Positions 1 to 6,670 of a stretch of 8,822 nt of DNA are shown in pieces. Under the pieces are notes generated by a model. It had not been told where the DNA came from and did not search any database. It saw nothing but the letters and a program-made list of their open reading frames with translations. The position numbers and the translations under genes are program-made. How positions within the stretch are numbered: the stretch's first letter is position 1; each line of letters begins with the position of its first letter. This stretch comes from an uncultured Pseudorhodoferax sp. (GTDB lineage: Bacteria; Pseudomonadota; Gammaproteobacteria; Burkholderiales; Burkholderiaceae), in the NCBI GenBank assembly GCA_913776795.1, contig CAJYRH010000139.1:1-8822 (forward strand). Direction: 5' to 3'.

Positions 1-17
1 GGTGCAGCCTGGAAACG

Positions 18-43
18 AAAAAGCCGCCTGAGCAGGCGGCTTT
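18..43 (-). terminator. Intrinsic terminator of the tRNA-Val transcript
   Basis: A perfect 7-bp GC-rich stem (GCCGCCT at 23-29 with AGGCGGC at 34-40, loop GAGC) is followed, reading the minus strand, by five T residues (18-22). It lies about 80 bases downstream of the tRNA-Val 3' end, and no other minus-strand gene intervenes. The plus-strand side has only TTTA after the stem, so weak bidirectional activity is possible, but the stronger orientation is minus. Confidence 0.85.
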
Positions 44-89
44 AGCGAACAACACGAACCCGACGGTTCAGCCCAGGCTTTCCGATGAC

Positions 90-110
90 CTGAACGCTGG
101 TTCCGTTCAG
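90..110 (-). other. Perfect hairpin in the tRNA-Val 3' trailer
   Basis: CTGAACG (90-96) and CGTTCAG (104-110) form a perfect 7-bp inverted repeat with a 7-base loop, starting nine bases after the tRNA CCA end on the minus strand. A further GTTCAG at 66-71 could pair with the same CTGAAC, so two mutually exclusive folds are possible. The trailer between tRNA and terminator is otherwise featureless. The hairpin may only mark a processing site or may belong to a stable trailer RNA; the sequence cannot tell which. Confidence 0.4.
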
Positions 111-119
111 AGGAAAACT

Positions 120-196
120 TGGTAGGCGCGATTGGACTCGAACCAACGACCCCCACCATGTCAAGGTGGTGCTCTAACCAGCTGAGCTACGCGCCT
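120..196 (-). tRNA. tRNA-Val, anticodon GAC
   Basis: This is a 77-base cloverleaf on the minus strand. The acceptor stem AGGCGCG (196-190) pairs with CGCGCCT (130-124), followed by discriminator A and an encoded CCA (122-120). The D arm has GCTC/GAGC. The anticodon stem CCACC/GGTGG encloses the loop TTGACAT with GAC at 162-160, which reads the valine codons GUC and GUU. The T arm has loop TTCGAGT and one G-U pair at the base of its stem. It lies downstream of relA in the same direction but has its own promoter (204-240) and terminator (18-43), so it is probably a separate transcript. Confidence 0.97.
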
Positions 197-203
197 GTCG
201 TAA

Positions 204-240
204 GCCCACGATTATAGCCATGGTTTTACAGCGCTGTCAC
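204..240 (-). promoter_or_regulatory. Sigma-70 promoter of tRNA-Val with GC-rich discriminator
   Basis: On the minus strand, GTGACA (240-235, five of six bases of the -35 consensus) is separated by 18 bp from a perfect TATAAT (216-211). The bases after the -10 read CGTGGGC, a GC-rich discriminator of the kind found at stable-RNA promoters that ppGpp and DksA inhibit. Initiation near 205-203 would leave a leader of about 7-9 bases before the tRNA. The -35 box starts 14 bases after the relA stop codon. The boxes are seen directly; stringent control is inferred. Confidence 0.8.
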
Positions 241-248
241 ATGGAGAC

Positions 249-282
249 AAAAAATTATCGGCGACGGGCCGAACGGACGCCG
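249..282 (-). terminator. Possible relA terminator overlapping the stop codon
   Basis: On the minus strand a CGGCG/CGCCG stem (282-278 with 263-259), within the last codons of relA, is followed by the stop TAA and six T residues (254-249). The loop is 14 bases and can gain only a 2-bp inner stem, so the hairpin is weak. It may end the hydrolase-relA transcript before the tRNA promoter, but readthrough into the tRNA is also possible. Confidence 0.3.
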
Positions 283-2501
283 GGCACGTCGGCGACCACC
301 CCGAGCACGCGCGCCAGCCGCGCCGCGTCGCCGATCTCGACCGTGAAAGTCATCCAGGCCGTGCCTTTCACGGACTGGGTCTGCACGCCGATCACGTTCA
401 TCCTTTCCTTGGTGAAGACCTCGGAGATGTCGCGCAGCAGCCCCTGCCGGTCTGCCGCCTCCACCGCCACGTCCACCGGATAGACCGCCGACGCTTCGTT
501 GCGCTGGTGGCCCCACTCGACCTCGATCACGCGCTCCGCGTTCCGCGCAGCCATTTCGCGCAGGTTGCTGCAGTCAGCACGGTGGATGCTGACGCCCTTG
601 CCACGCGTGACGAAGCCGACGATGCCGTCCGGCGGTGCGGGCTTGCAGCATTTGGCCAGTTGGGTCATCAGAGAATCGATGCCCACCACCAACACGCCCC
701 CCTTGCTCGCGCCGCGGGCCTTGCGCAGCAGCGGCGCGTCGTCGGCCGGCGGTGCCGCAGGCCGCAGCAGCAGTTCGATGTTGCGCAGCGAATACTCGTC
801 CTTGCCGACGACTTCGAACAGCCCATCCGCCGACTTGAAGCCCAGCTGCGTGGCGATGTCGTCCAGCTTCAACGCCGTCTTGCCCTCGCGCTGCAGCAGC
901 TTCTCGACAGCCTCGCGCCCGCGCGCCACGGTGGCGTGCAAGGCGGCCGCGTTGAACCAGGCACGGGCCTTGGCGCGCGCGCGGTGGCTGGCCAGGTAAC
1001 CCAGCTCGGCGTTGAGCCAGTCGCGCGAAGGTCCGCCCTCTTTGGCCGCCGAGATCTCCACCGTCTGGCCGTTCTGCAACGGGGTGTTGAGCGGCACCAT
1101 CACGCCGTCCACGCGCGCGCCTCTGCAGCGGTGGCCCAGGTTGGTGTGCAGCGAATAGGCGAAATCCACCGGGGTGGCGCCGGCCGGCAGTTCGACGACG
1201 GCCGCGTCCGGTGTCAGCACGTAGATGCGGTCGCTGAGCAGATCGGTGGCGCCGCTGGCTGGCAGACCTTCGGGCCGCATCGCGCCCGACAGGTCACGCT
1301 CCCAGGCCAGCAGCTGGCGCAGCACGGCGATCTTGGCGTCGTAGGCGCCACCGGCCGAGACTCCGGCGTAGCCCTTGGCACCGGCCTCCTTGTAGGCCCA
1401 GTGCGCGGCCACGCCGTGTTCGGCGTGGTCGTGCATCGCCTGGGTGCGGATCTGGATCTCGATCGGCCGTCCCATCTCGCGGCCCTCCAGCCACGGCTGC
1501 ACCACGGTATGCAGCGACTGGTAGCCGTTGCCCTTGGGCTTGGCGATGTAGTCGTCGAACTCGCCCGGCACGGGCTGGAAGTGCGCATGCACCCAGGCCA
1601 GCACCGCGTAGCAATCCGCCACCGCCGGAACGATGACACGCAGTGCGCGTACGTCGAAGACCTGGGCGAAGTCCAGCGACTTGCCACGCATCTTCTTGAC
1701 GATGCTGTAGATGTGCTTGGGCCGGCCCTGCACCGTCGCGGCGATGCCCTGCGCCCGCAGGTCGGTCTCGACCGAGGCACGCAGCTGGGCCATGCCGGCC
1801 TCGCGCTCGACGCGCTTCTCGTCGAGCAGCCGCGCCACCTCCTTGTAGGTGGTCGGTTCAAGGAAACGGAAGGCCAGGTCTTCCATCTCCCACTTGATCT
1901 GCCAGATGCCGAGCCGGTTGGCCAGGGGCGCGAACACCTGCAGCGATTCGCGCGCCATCGCCTCGGCGACAGGCGTCTTGCTGGCAGCATGCCAGCGCAG
2001 CGTCTGCAGCCGCGAAGCCAGGCGCAGCATCACCACGCGCAGATCGCGCGAGAAGGCCAGCAGCATCTTGCGCACGGTCTCGGTCTGCACGCCGGCGTCG
2101 TCGACGAGGCTGGACGCACTCAATGCGCCGCGCGAGAGGCGCTGCACGCGCATGAGCTGTGTGGTCTCCACGGCCAGCGTGGCGAAGTTCTCGCCGAAGG
2201 CCTTGGCGATGACCTCGTGCGGCCGGTTCAGGTGCACGCAGGCGTGCACGAGGTAGCTGGCGGCCTGCATGGCCTCGGAGCCGCCGACGTCGCGCAGGAT
2301 CGCGGCCACTGCGTCGGCGTGAGCCAGCGTGTTCTCCCCGGAGTCCAGCGTCTCGTCGGCGATCAGGGGCTCGGCGAACGCGCGCGCGCGCGCCAACGCA
2401 TGGACCTGGTCTGCCAGCAGGCGCTCGCTGGCCGCTATCAGGTCGTTGACGGGGGCGGGCGTCGACAGTGGCCCGGCGGCCTGCGTGCTGGAGACCTTCA
2501 C
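255..2501 (-). CDS. relA: RelA, monofunctional (p)ppGpp synthetase I
   Basis: It makes (p)ppGpp from ATP and GTP/GDP at ribosomes stalled on uncharged tRNA (stringent response). The 748-residue protein matches the usual RelA length. Domain order is as follows. A pseudo-hydrolase HD region lies at about 50-200: the HD pair is H86-A87, the following ED position is H90-L91, and the later DRLHN-type site reads SRLQT. The synthetase domain spans about 210-370, with GRPKHIYSI (259-267), FDVRA, EFDDYIA (314-320), NGYQSLH and IEIQIRT. Then come a TGS domain (about 424-485, LPAGATPVDFAY), a zinc-finger/CC domain (C618, C619, H640, C644) and a C-terminal ACT domain (about 675-748). The acidic EFDD motif is the RelA form; bifunctional Rel/SpoT carry basic RxKD there. 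The start is GTG, sharing GTGA with the stop of the upstream hydrolase, so translation is probably coupled. A separate spoT should exist elsewhere in the genome. Confidence 0.97.
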   Translation of the reverse strand: MKVSSTQAAGPLSTPAPVNDLIAASERLLADQVHALARARAFAEPLIADETLDSGENTLAHADAVAAILRDVGGSEAMQAASYLVHACVHLNRPHEVIAKAFGENFATLAVETTQLMRVQRLSRGALSASSLVDDAGVQTETVRKMLLAFSRDLRVVMLRLASRLQTLRWHAASKTPVAEAMARESLQVFAPLANRLGIWQIKWEMEDLAFRFLEPTTYKEVARLLDEKRVEREAGMAQLRASVETDLRAQGIAATVQGRPKHIYSIVKKMRGKSLDFAQVFDVRALRVIVPAVADCYAVLAWVHAHFQPVPGEFDDYIAKPKGNGYQSLHTVVQPWLEGREMGRPIEIQIRTQAMHDHAEHGVAAHWAYKEAGAKGYAGVSAGGAYDAKIAVLRQLLAWERDLSGAMRPEGLPASGATDLLSDRIYVLTPDAAVVELPAGATPVDFAYSLHTNLGHRCRGARVDGVMVPLNTPLQNGQTVEISAAKEGGPSRDWLNAELGYLASHRARAKARAWFNAAALHATVARGREAVEKLLQREGKTALKLDDIATQLGFKSADGLFEVVGKDEYSLRNIELLLRPAAPPADDAPLLRKARGASKGGVLVVGIDSLMTQLAKCCKPAPPDGIVGFVTRGKGVSIHRADCSNLREMAARNAERVIEVEWGHQRNEASAVYPVDVAVEAADRQGLLRDISEVFTKERMNVIGVQTQSVKGTAWMTFTVEIGDAARLARVLGVVADVPGVRSARRR

Positions 2502-3436
2502 GTGCGAATGTGTCCGTCAGCCAGCAGGAACTCCGCCACTGCCTGGCGCTGGTCGTCGGCCACCAGGGTGGGCGCATGGCCGACCCCGGCGAATTCCACC
2601 AGCCGGGCCCGCGGGCCGCGCTGCACCATCTGCTCGGCCGTGGCCCGCGTCAGCAGGTCGGAGTCGGCACCGCGCAGCAACAGCGTGTCGGCGGTGATGC
2701 GGTCGTAAAGCTGCCACAGCATGGCCTCGCCCTGGCCGGCCGCCTGCTCCGTCAGGGCGCCGAAGGGTTCGGCGATGCGCGGGTCATAGTGCAGCACCAG
2801 CGCACCGTCGGTCGTGCCGGCCACTGCCGGCCGCACCATGTGGCGCGAGAGGTCCAGCCATTGCTGCGGGCTGTGTGGACCGAAGCCGGTGGAGACAGCC
2901 CACATGGCAGCGGCTGCATCCGCCAGCGAAGCATGGGTGCCACCCTTGCCCAGATAGGTGCCGATGCGCTGCAGCGCCTCCCACTGCACCGCCGGGCCGA
3001 CGTCGTTGAGCACCAGCTTGCGCACGGGCGCCGGCAGTGGCAGGCCCGGCTGCCCCGCCACTACCAGCCCGATCAGGCCGCCCATGCTGGTGCCGACCCA
3101 GTCCAGTCGAGCGAGCGGCGACTGCGCATGCAGTTGCGCCAGCATGGCCAGCATGTCGGCGGCATAGACCGGGATCTGGTAGTGCGATGCGTCGGCCAGC
3201 CAGTCGCTGCGACCACGGCCCACCACGTCCGGGCAGACCACGCGCATGTGCGGCGCCAGCATGCGCGCCAACGCATCGAAATCGCGGCCCTGACGCGACA
3301 GCCCGTGCGCGCAGACCACCACATGCGGATTGCCTGCGTCGCCCCACTGCCAGTAAGCCATGCGGTGCCCATCCTTGCCGCCGGACGCGGCAGCAGCGCC
3401 AGAGCAGACGACACGGTGCAGAACAGGAGCGGTCAT
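2498..3436 (-). CDS. Alpha/beta hydrolase fold protein, substrate unknown
   Basis: This is a 312-residue cytosolic-type alpha/beta hydrolase with no signal peptide. The oxyanion-hole HG is in CAHGLSRQG (42-50), and the nucleophile elbow GTSMG (115-119) places the catalytic serine at 117. D260 in RGADSDLL is the likely acid and H287 in GVGHAPT the catalytic histidine, so the triad is complete. The family covers esterases, C-C bond hydrolases and haloperoxidase-like enzymes; nothing here fixes the substrate. I chose ATG 3436 (MTAPVLHRVV). The open frame runs on to 3640, but that would overlap the 3' end of the SIMPL gene with a low-complexity Arg/Pro-rich tail. No clear Shine-Dalgarno precedes either this ATG or the in-frame ATG at 3475. 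Its TGA overlaps the relA GTG, implying one transcript and coupled translation. The 121-bp gap before it (3437-3557) shows no convincing promoter. Confidence 0.9.
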   Translation of the reverse strand: MTAPVLHRVVCSGAAAASGGKDGHRMAYWQWGDAGNPHVVVCAHGLSRQGRDFDALARMLAPHMRVVCPDVVGRGRSDWLADASHYQIPVYAADMLAMLAQLHAQSPLARLDWVGTSMGGLIGLVVAGQPGLPLPAPVRKLVLNDVGPAVQWEALQRIGTYLGKGGTHASLADAAAAMWAVSTGFGPHSPQQWLDLSRHMVRPAVAGTTDGALVLHYDPRIAEPFGALTEQAAGQGEAMLWQLYDRITADTLLLRGADSDLLTRATAEQMVQRGPRARLVEFAGVGHAPTLVADDQRQAVAEFLLADGHIRT

Positions 3437-3557
3437 GGTGCTGGGATTCGTTTGAAATGCGGACGGCCGGCCCATCGTAAGGGATAGGCGCCAAACCCGC
3501 GCGGCCGGTGCGGCCGCTGGTCCGCCCAATGGCGTACGCCCGCCCCCGTCCGGCCGC

Positions 3558-4277
3558 TCAACGCAGCTGCACGCCGCCGGACACCGTGACGGTGACCGTG
3601 CTCTTGCCGGCCTCCACGGGAACCGGCGCCGAATCCGCATATGCGGCCTTGGCCTGCATGGGCATCATGCGCGGACGCGGCATGCCGCCCTCGTCGGCCA
3701 TGACGGAGACCTCGCGCAGGCTGTAGTCGGCGAAGCCGAAGCTCTTGGCGATCTCAGCTGCCTTGGCCTTGAACTGGGCGATCGCCTGGGTCTGGGCCTG
3801 GCCTTCCACGCGTGCCCGCTCCTCGCGGCTCAGGCTGAACGCAACCTGGCCCACCGTGAGGCCCTGCACCCGCCCGGCCGCGGTGCTGATGCGGCCGAAA
3901 TCGCGGCCCTCCAGCACGATCTCGGCCGTGCCCTGCCAGGTGCTGATGCGGCCTTCCTTGGTGTAGCGCGGCGAGAGGCTGAAGGCTCCGCTGCGCACGT
4001 CCATCTGGCCCGCCTGCGCGGACTTGCGCGCCTCGGCCAGCGCTGCATCGATGGCGGCCTTGAGCTGGGTCTGGACCGTGGCAGCCTCGGGCGCCTCGCG
4101 CGTGGTGCTGAGCGTCATGGTCAGAAAATCCTGCGGCACCTCCACCGCGCCCGAGGCGGACAGTTGCACCACGTTCTGCGGCACGGGCAGCACGCCCTGG
4201 GCGTGCGCAGGCCCCAGGGCGATGGCGGCAAGACAGGCGGCAAGCCAGAGCGAGGAAGGCAGACGGGAAACGGGCAT
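3558..4277 (-). CDS. Periplasmic SIMPL (DUF541) domain protein
   Basis: This is a 239-residue exported protein of the YggE/BP26 type. A classical signal peptide occupies residues 1-26 (hydrophobic core SLWLAACLAAIALG, likely cleavage AHA|QG). The SIMPL domain fills about 36-235: it opens VVQLSASGAVEVPQD, has the central stretch RYTKEGRISTWQG (104-116), then a helical segment rich in Ala/Gln (155-180), and ends in a beta strand TVTVTVSGGVQL. Relatives have been linked to oxidative-stress tolerance (E. coli YggE) and form ring-like oligomers (Brucella BP26), but the molecular function is unsettled. ATG 4277 is preferred to the in-frame ATG 4298 because a GAAAGG Shine-Dalgarno (4292-4287) sits nine bases before it and the product then starts directly with the signal peptide. 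It may head a unit with the downstream hydrolase and relA, though the 121-bp gap leaves this open. Confidence 0.9.
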   Translation of the reverse strand: MPVSRLPSSLWLAACLAAIALGPAHAQGVLPVPQNVVQLSASGAVEVPQDFLTMTLSTTREAPEAATVQTQLKAAIDAALAEARKSAQAGQMDVRSGAFSLSPRYTKEGRISTWQGTAEIVLEGRDFGRISTAAGRVQGLTVGQVAFSLSREERARVEGQAQTQAIAQFKAKAAEIAKSFGFADYSLREVSVMADEGGMPRPRMMPMQAKAAYADSAPVPVEAGKSTVTVTVSGGVQLR

Positions 4278-4309
4278 GGAACAAGACCTTTCATCCAAAA
4301 ATATGGCTT

Positions 4310-4327
4310 CCCTTCATCAGTGAAGGG
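4310..4327. repeat. Perfect 7-bp inverted repeat upstream of the SIMPL gene
   Basis: CCCTTCA (4310-4316) and TGAAGGG (4321-4327) flank a 4-base loop. The repeat lies 33 bp upstream of the SIMPL ATG, before a T-rich stretch and the Shine-Dalgarno on the minus strand. It could be an mRNA leader hairpin or a DNA operator. The T-run starts about nine bases after the stem, too far for a standard terminator. Confidence 0.4.
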
Positions 4328-4408
4328 GCCGGGGCGCGGCGCATGAGCGCAACAGGCGAGCATGGTCGACGAAAATCGCATACACCATGTGAATCGCTTG
4401 CGCATACT

Positions 4409-4481
4409 TGTAACAGTGTGTGCCGAACGGGGTTTTCAGCCGAAATTGGCGACCGGGCGTTGCAGAATCGCCGCTGTTACA
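4409..4481. promoter_or_regulatory. Candidate OmpR-type binding sites upstream of ompR
   Basis: TGTAACAG (4409-4416) and CTGTTACA (4474-4481) are exact reverse complements whose centres lie 65 bp apart, about six helical turns. The right arm continues into an AT-rich stretch just before the ompR ATG. The half-site resembles the G(T/A)(T/A)ACA core of known OmpR targets, such as the GGTTACAT part of the E. coli ompF sites, so autoregulation is possible. A TTGCAG (4460-4465) and ATTTAT (4483-4488) with 17-bp spacing might be the ompR promoter, but both match the consensus poorly. The rest of the 221-bp divergent region (4278-4498) holds a 7-bp direct repeat CGCATAC (4377 and 4401) and no gene. 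Confidence 0.35.
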
Positions 4482-4498
4482 CATTTATCTGCTTGCCC

Positions 4499-5230
4499 AT
4501 GTCCCAGACTTCTTCCCGACCCGACAAGATTTTGGTAGTGGACGACGATTCGCGCATCCGCGATCTGCTGCGCCGCTACCTTGTGCAGGAAGGCTTCGAA
4601 GTCATCCTCGCGGAGGACGGCAAGGCCCTGAGCCGGCTCATGCTGCGCGAGACCGCCGACCTGATCGTGCTCGACCTCATGATGCCCGGCGAGGACGGCC
4701 TGTCGATCTGCCGCCGGCTGCGCGCCGCCAACGACCGCACGCCCATCATCATGCTGACAGCCAAGGGCGAAGACATCGACCGCATCGTCGGCCTGGAGGT
4801 CGGCGCCGACGACTATCTGGGCAAGCCCTTCAACCCACGCGAGCTGCTGGCCCGCATCCATGCCGTGTTGCGCCGCCGGCCGGTCAAGGAGGCGCCGGGC
4901 GCGCCATCCACCGACAACGAGGTCACCAACTTCGGGCCCTTCGCGTTCGACCTGGGCGCGCGCACGCTGCGCAAGAACGGCGACGAACTGCCGCTCACGA
5001 CCGGCGAGTTCGCCATGCTCAAGGCCCTGGTGCGGCACCCGCGCCAGCCACTGTCGCGGGAGAAGCTGGCCCTGCTGGCACGTGGCCGCGAGTTCGAACC
5101 CTTCGACCGCAGCCTGGACGTGCAGGTCTCGCGCCTGCGCAAGCTCGTGGAGCAGGACGCTGCCGCACCGCGCTACATCCAGACTGTCTGGGGCGTGGGT
5201 TACGTCTTCGTACCGGACGGCGCCAACTGA
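4499..5230 (+). CDS. ompR: OmpR-family DNA-binding response regulator
   Basis: This is a 243-residue response regulator of the OmpR/PhoB class and very close to enterobacterial OmpR (RisA is the Bordetella name). The receiver domain is residues 10-125: acidic pocket D15-D16, phosphoacceptor D59 in LIVLDLMMPGEDGLS, T87 and K109 in GKPFNPREL. A linker (about 128-142) leads to the winged-helix DNA-binding domain (about 143-240) with LTTGEFAMLKALV, LARGREFEPFDRS and the ending IQTVWGVGYVFVPDG. When phosphorylated by EnvZ it should bind DNA and control porin, osmotic or acid-response genes. The open frame extends upstream to 4343, but the extra 52 residues do not resemble a receiver domain, and MSQTSSRPDKILVVDDD is the natural start. 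No Shine-Dalgarno is seen before this ATG. envZ follows 18 bp later, forming an operon. Confidence 0.96.
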   Translation: MSQTSSRPDKILVVDDDSRIRDLLRRYLVQEGFEVILAEDGKALSRLMLRETADLIVLDLMMPGEDGLSICRRLRAANDRTPIIMLTAKGEDIDRIVGLEVGADDYLGKPFNPRELLARIHAVLRRRPVKEAPGAPSTDNEVTNFGPFAFDLGARTLRKNGDELPLTTGEFAMLKALVRHPRQPLSREKLALLARGREFEPFDRSLDVQVSRLRKLVEQDAAAPRYIQTVWGVGYVFVPDGAN

Positions 5231-5248
5231 GACGGCACGCGCGTCGAC

Positions 5249-6670
5249 GTGCCGTTCAGTCGCAGCACGCAGCCCCCGGATTTCCCGGACGCCACCAGTC
5301 CGGCGCCGCTGGAGCTGCTGCCCCCCAAGAAGAGCTCGTTCCGGTCGCTGATGGCGATCAGCATGTTCTGGCGGACCTTCATCCTGCTCGCGGTGCTGCT
5401 GCTGGGCAGCATGCTGGCCTGGCTCAAGACCATGCGCGAGCTCGAGTTCGAGCCGCGTGCGCTGCAGACCGCCCAGCAGATCGCCGCCCTCGTCAACCTT
5501 TCGCGCGCCGCGCTGCAGTATGCCGACCCGATCGCGCGCGTCTCCTTGCTCAAGGCGATGGCCGAGCAGGAGCGTGTTCGCATCGCCCCGCACGAGCCCT
5601 CCGACAGCTACGTGCTGCTCGACGACGACGCGCTGGACCGGCGCATCGTCTCCGCGCTCGAGTCGCGCCTGGGCACGGGGACCGTGGTCGCCAGTTCCGT
5701 CAACGGCGAACCGGGGCTGTGGGTCGGCTTCACCATCAACGGCGACCCCAACTGGCTGCAGACCGACCGCGAGCGCTTCAACCCGGGTGGCGGCCGGACC
5801 TGGCTGGTCTGGCTGCTGACCACGGGCGGCGTGTCGCTGGCCGGCGCGGCGCTGATCGCCGGCCTCATCAACCGTCCGCTCAAGCGCCTGCTCGTGGCCA
5901 CCAGCCGCGTGCGGGAGGGCGACTTCGACGCCGGGCAACTCGACGAAGGCGGTGTGACCGGAGAGATCCGCGAGGTCAACATCGGCTTCAACCGCATGGC
6001 CCAGCGCCTGGCCAAGATTGAGCAGGACCGCGTGGTCATGCTGGCGGGCATTTCGCACGACCTGCGCACCCCCCTGGCGCGGTTGCGGCTGGAAACCGAG
6101 ATGAGCGTGGCCGATGCCGATGCCCGCGCCCACATGGTGGCCGACATCGAGCAGCTCGATCGCATCATCGACAAGTTCCTCGACTATGCGCGGCCGGACC
6201 ACATCGATCTCAAGGCCGTGTCGCTGAACAAGATCATCGACGCCTGCTGCTACGCGGTGCGCGACCACGGCGACATGCGCATCAACGTGCAGCTGACCGA
6301 GCCGCTGGTGGTGATGTCGGACGCCACCGAGCTTGCGCGCGTGCTCTCTAACCTGCTGGAGAACGCGCGCCGCTACGGCAAGACGCCGGGCACCGACGTG
6401 GCCGACATCGACATCGTGGCCAAGGCACGCGACGAATGGGTGCTGATCAAGGTGCGCGACCGGGGACCCGGCGTCAGTGAATCGCAGCTGGCCGACCTGT
6501 CCAAGCCATTCTTCCGCGGCGACACGGCGCGCACGGCGGCCACGGGCGCGGGCCTGGGCCTGTCCATCGTCGATACCGCCATCCAGCGCATGGGCGGCCT
6601 GTTCCAGCTGGCCAACACGCGCTCGGGCGGCCTGGCCGCCCACATCAAGCTGCGCCGCGCGCTGCGCTGA
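5249..6670 (+). CDS. envZ: EnvZ-like membrane sensor histidine kinase
   Basis: This sensor kinase/phosphatase partners OmpR in the inner membrane. With the GTG start it has 473 residues. A cytoplasmic Pro-rich N-terminus (1-41) leads to TM1 (about 43-60), a periplasmic domain (about 61-183), TM2 (about 184-207), a HAMP linker starting at NRPLKRLL (208-257) and a dimerization domain with phosphorylated H270 in GISHDLRTPLARLRLE. The ATPase domain shows the N box (NLLENARRYG, N371), G1 (DRGPGV, 404-409), F box (PFFRGDTART) and G2 (GAGLGLSIV). The motif FFRGDTART and the HDLRTPL region follow E. coli EnvZ closely. The start is uncertain: GTG 5249 lies 18 bp after ompR, with a distant GAGACGG upstream; ATG 5351 would give 439 residues starting just before TM1. 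Both keep all domains. The stop TGA touches the convergent ispF stop. Confidence 0.94.
   Translation: MPFSRSTQPPDFPDATSPAPLELLPPKKSSFRSLMAISMFWRTFILLAVLLLGSMLAWLKTMRELEFEPRALQTAQQIAALVNLSRAALQYADPIARVSLLKAMAEQERVRIAPHEPSDSYVLLDDDALDRRIVSALESRLGTGTVVASSVNGEPGLWVGFTINGDPNWLQTDRERFNPGGGRTWLVWLLTTGGVSLAGAALIAGLINRPLKRLLVATSRVREGDFDAGQLDEGGVTGEIREVNIGFNRMAQRLAKIEQDRVVMLAGISHDLRTPLARLRLETEMSVADADARAHMVADIEQLDRIIDKFLDYARPDHIDLKAVSLNKIIDACCYAVRDHGDMRINVQLTEPLVVMSDATELARVLSNLLENARRYGKTPGTDVADIDIVAKARDEWVLIKVRDRGPGVSESQLADLSKPFFRGDTARTAATGAGLGLSIVDTAIQRMGGLFQLANTRSGGLAAHIKLRRALR

Noticed and set aside
255..2501. Naming the synthetase spoT or bifunctional rel
   Set aside because: The hydrolase residues are lost and the synthetase has EFDD instead of RxKD, which fits RelA.
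507..2708. A 733-codon plus-strand ORF opposite relA
   Set aside because: High-GC shadow frame: relA on the other strand has full domain support, while this translation is Arg/His/Gln-rich with no recognisable motif.
3500..3516. GCGGCC/GGCCGC hairpin as a terminator after the SIMPL gene
   Set aside because: The 6-bp stem has no following T-run on either strand, and such palindromes are frequent at this GC content.
3437..3640. N-terminal extension of the alpha/beta hydrolase to 3640
   Set aside because: It would overlap the SIMPL gene and adds an Arg/Pro-rich stretch unrelated to the fold.
4343..4498. Upstream extension of ompR by 52 residues
   Set aside because: The extension runs through the divergent regulatory region. 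OmpR proteins start just before KILVVDDD, as from ATG 4499.
4436..6643. A 735-codon minus-strand ORF opposite ompR and envZ
   Set aside because: It covers two unambiguous genes on the other strand, has antisense-type composition and no motif. The long open frame follows from GC-rich codon use.
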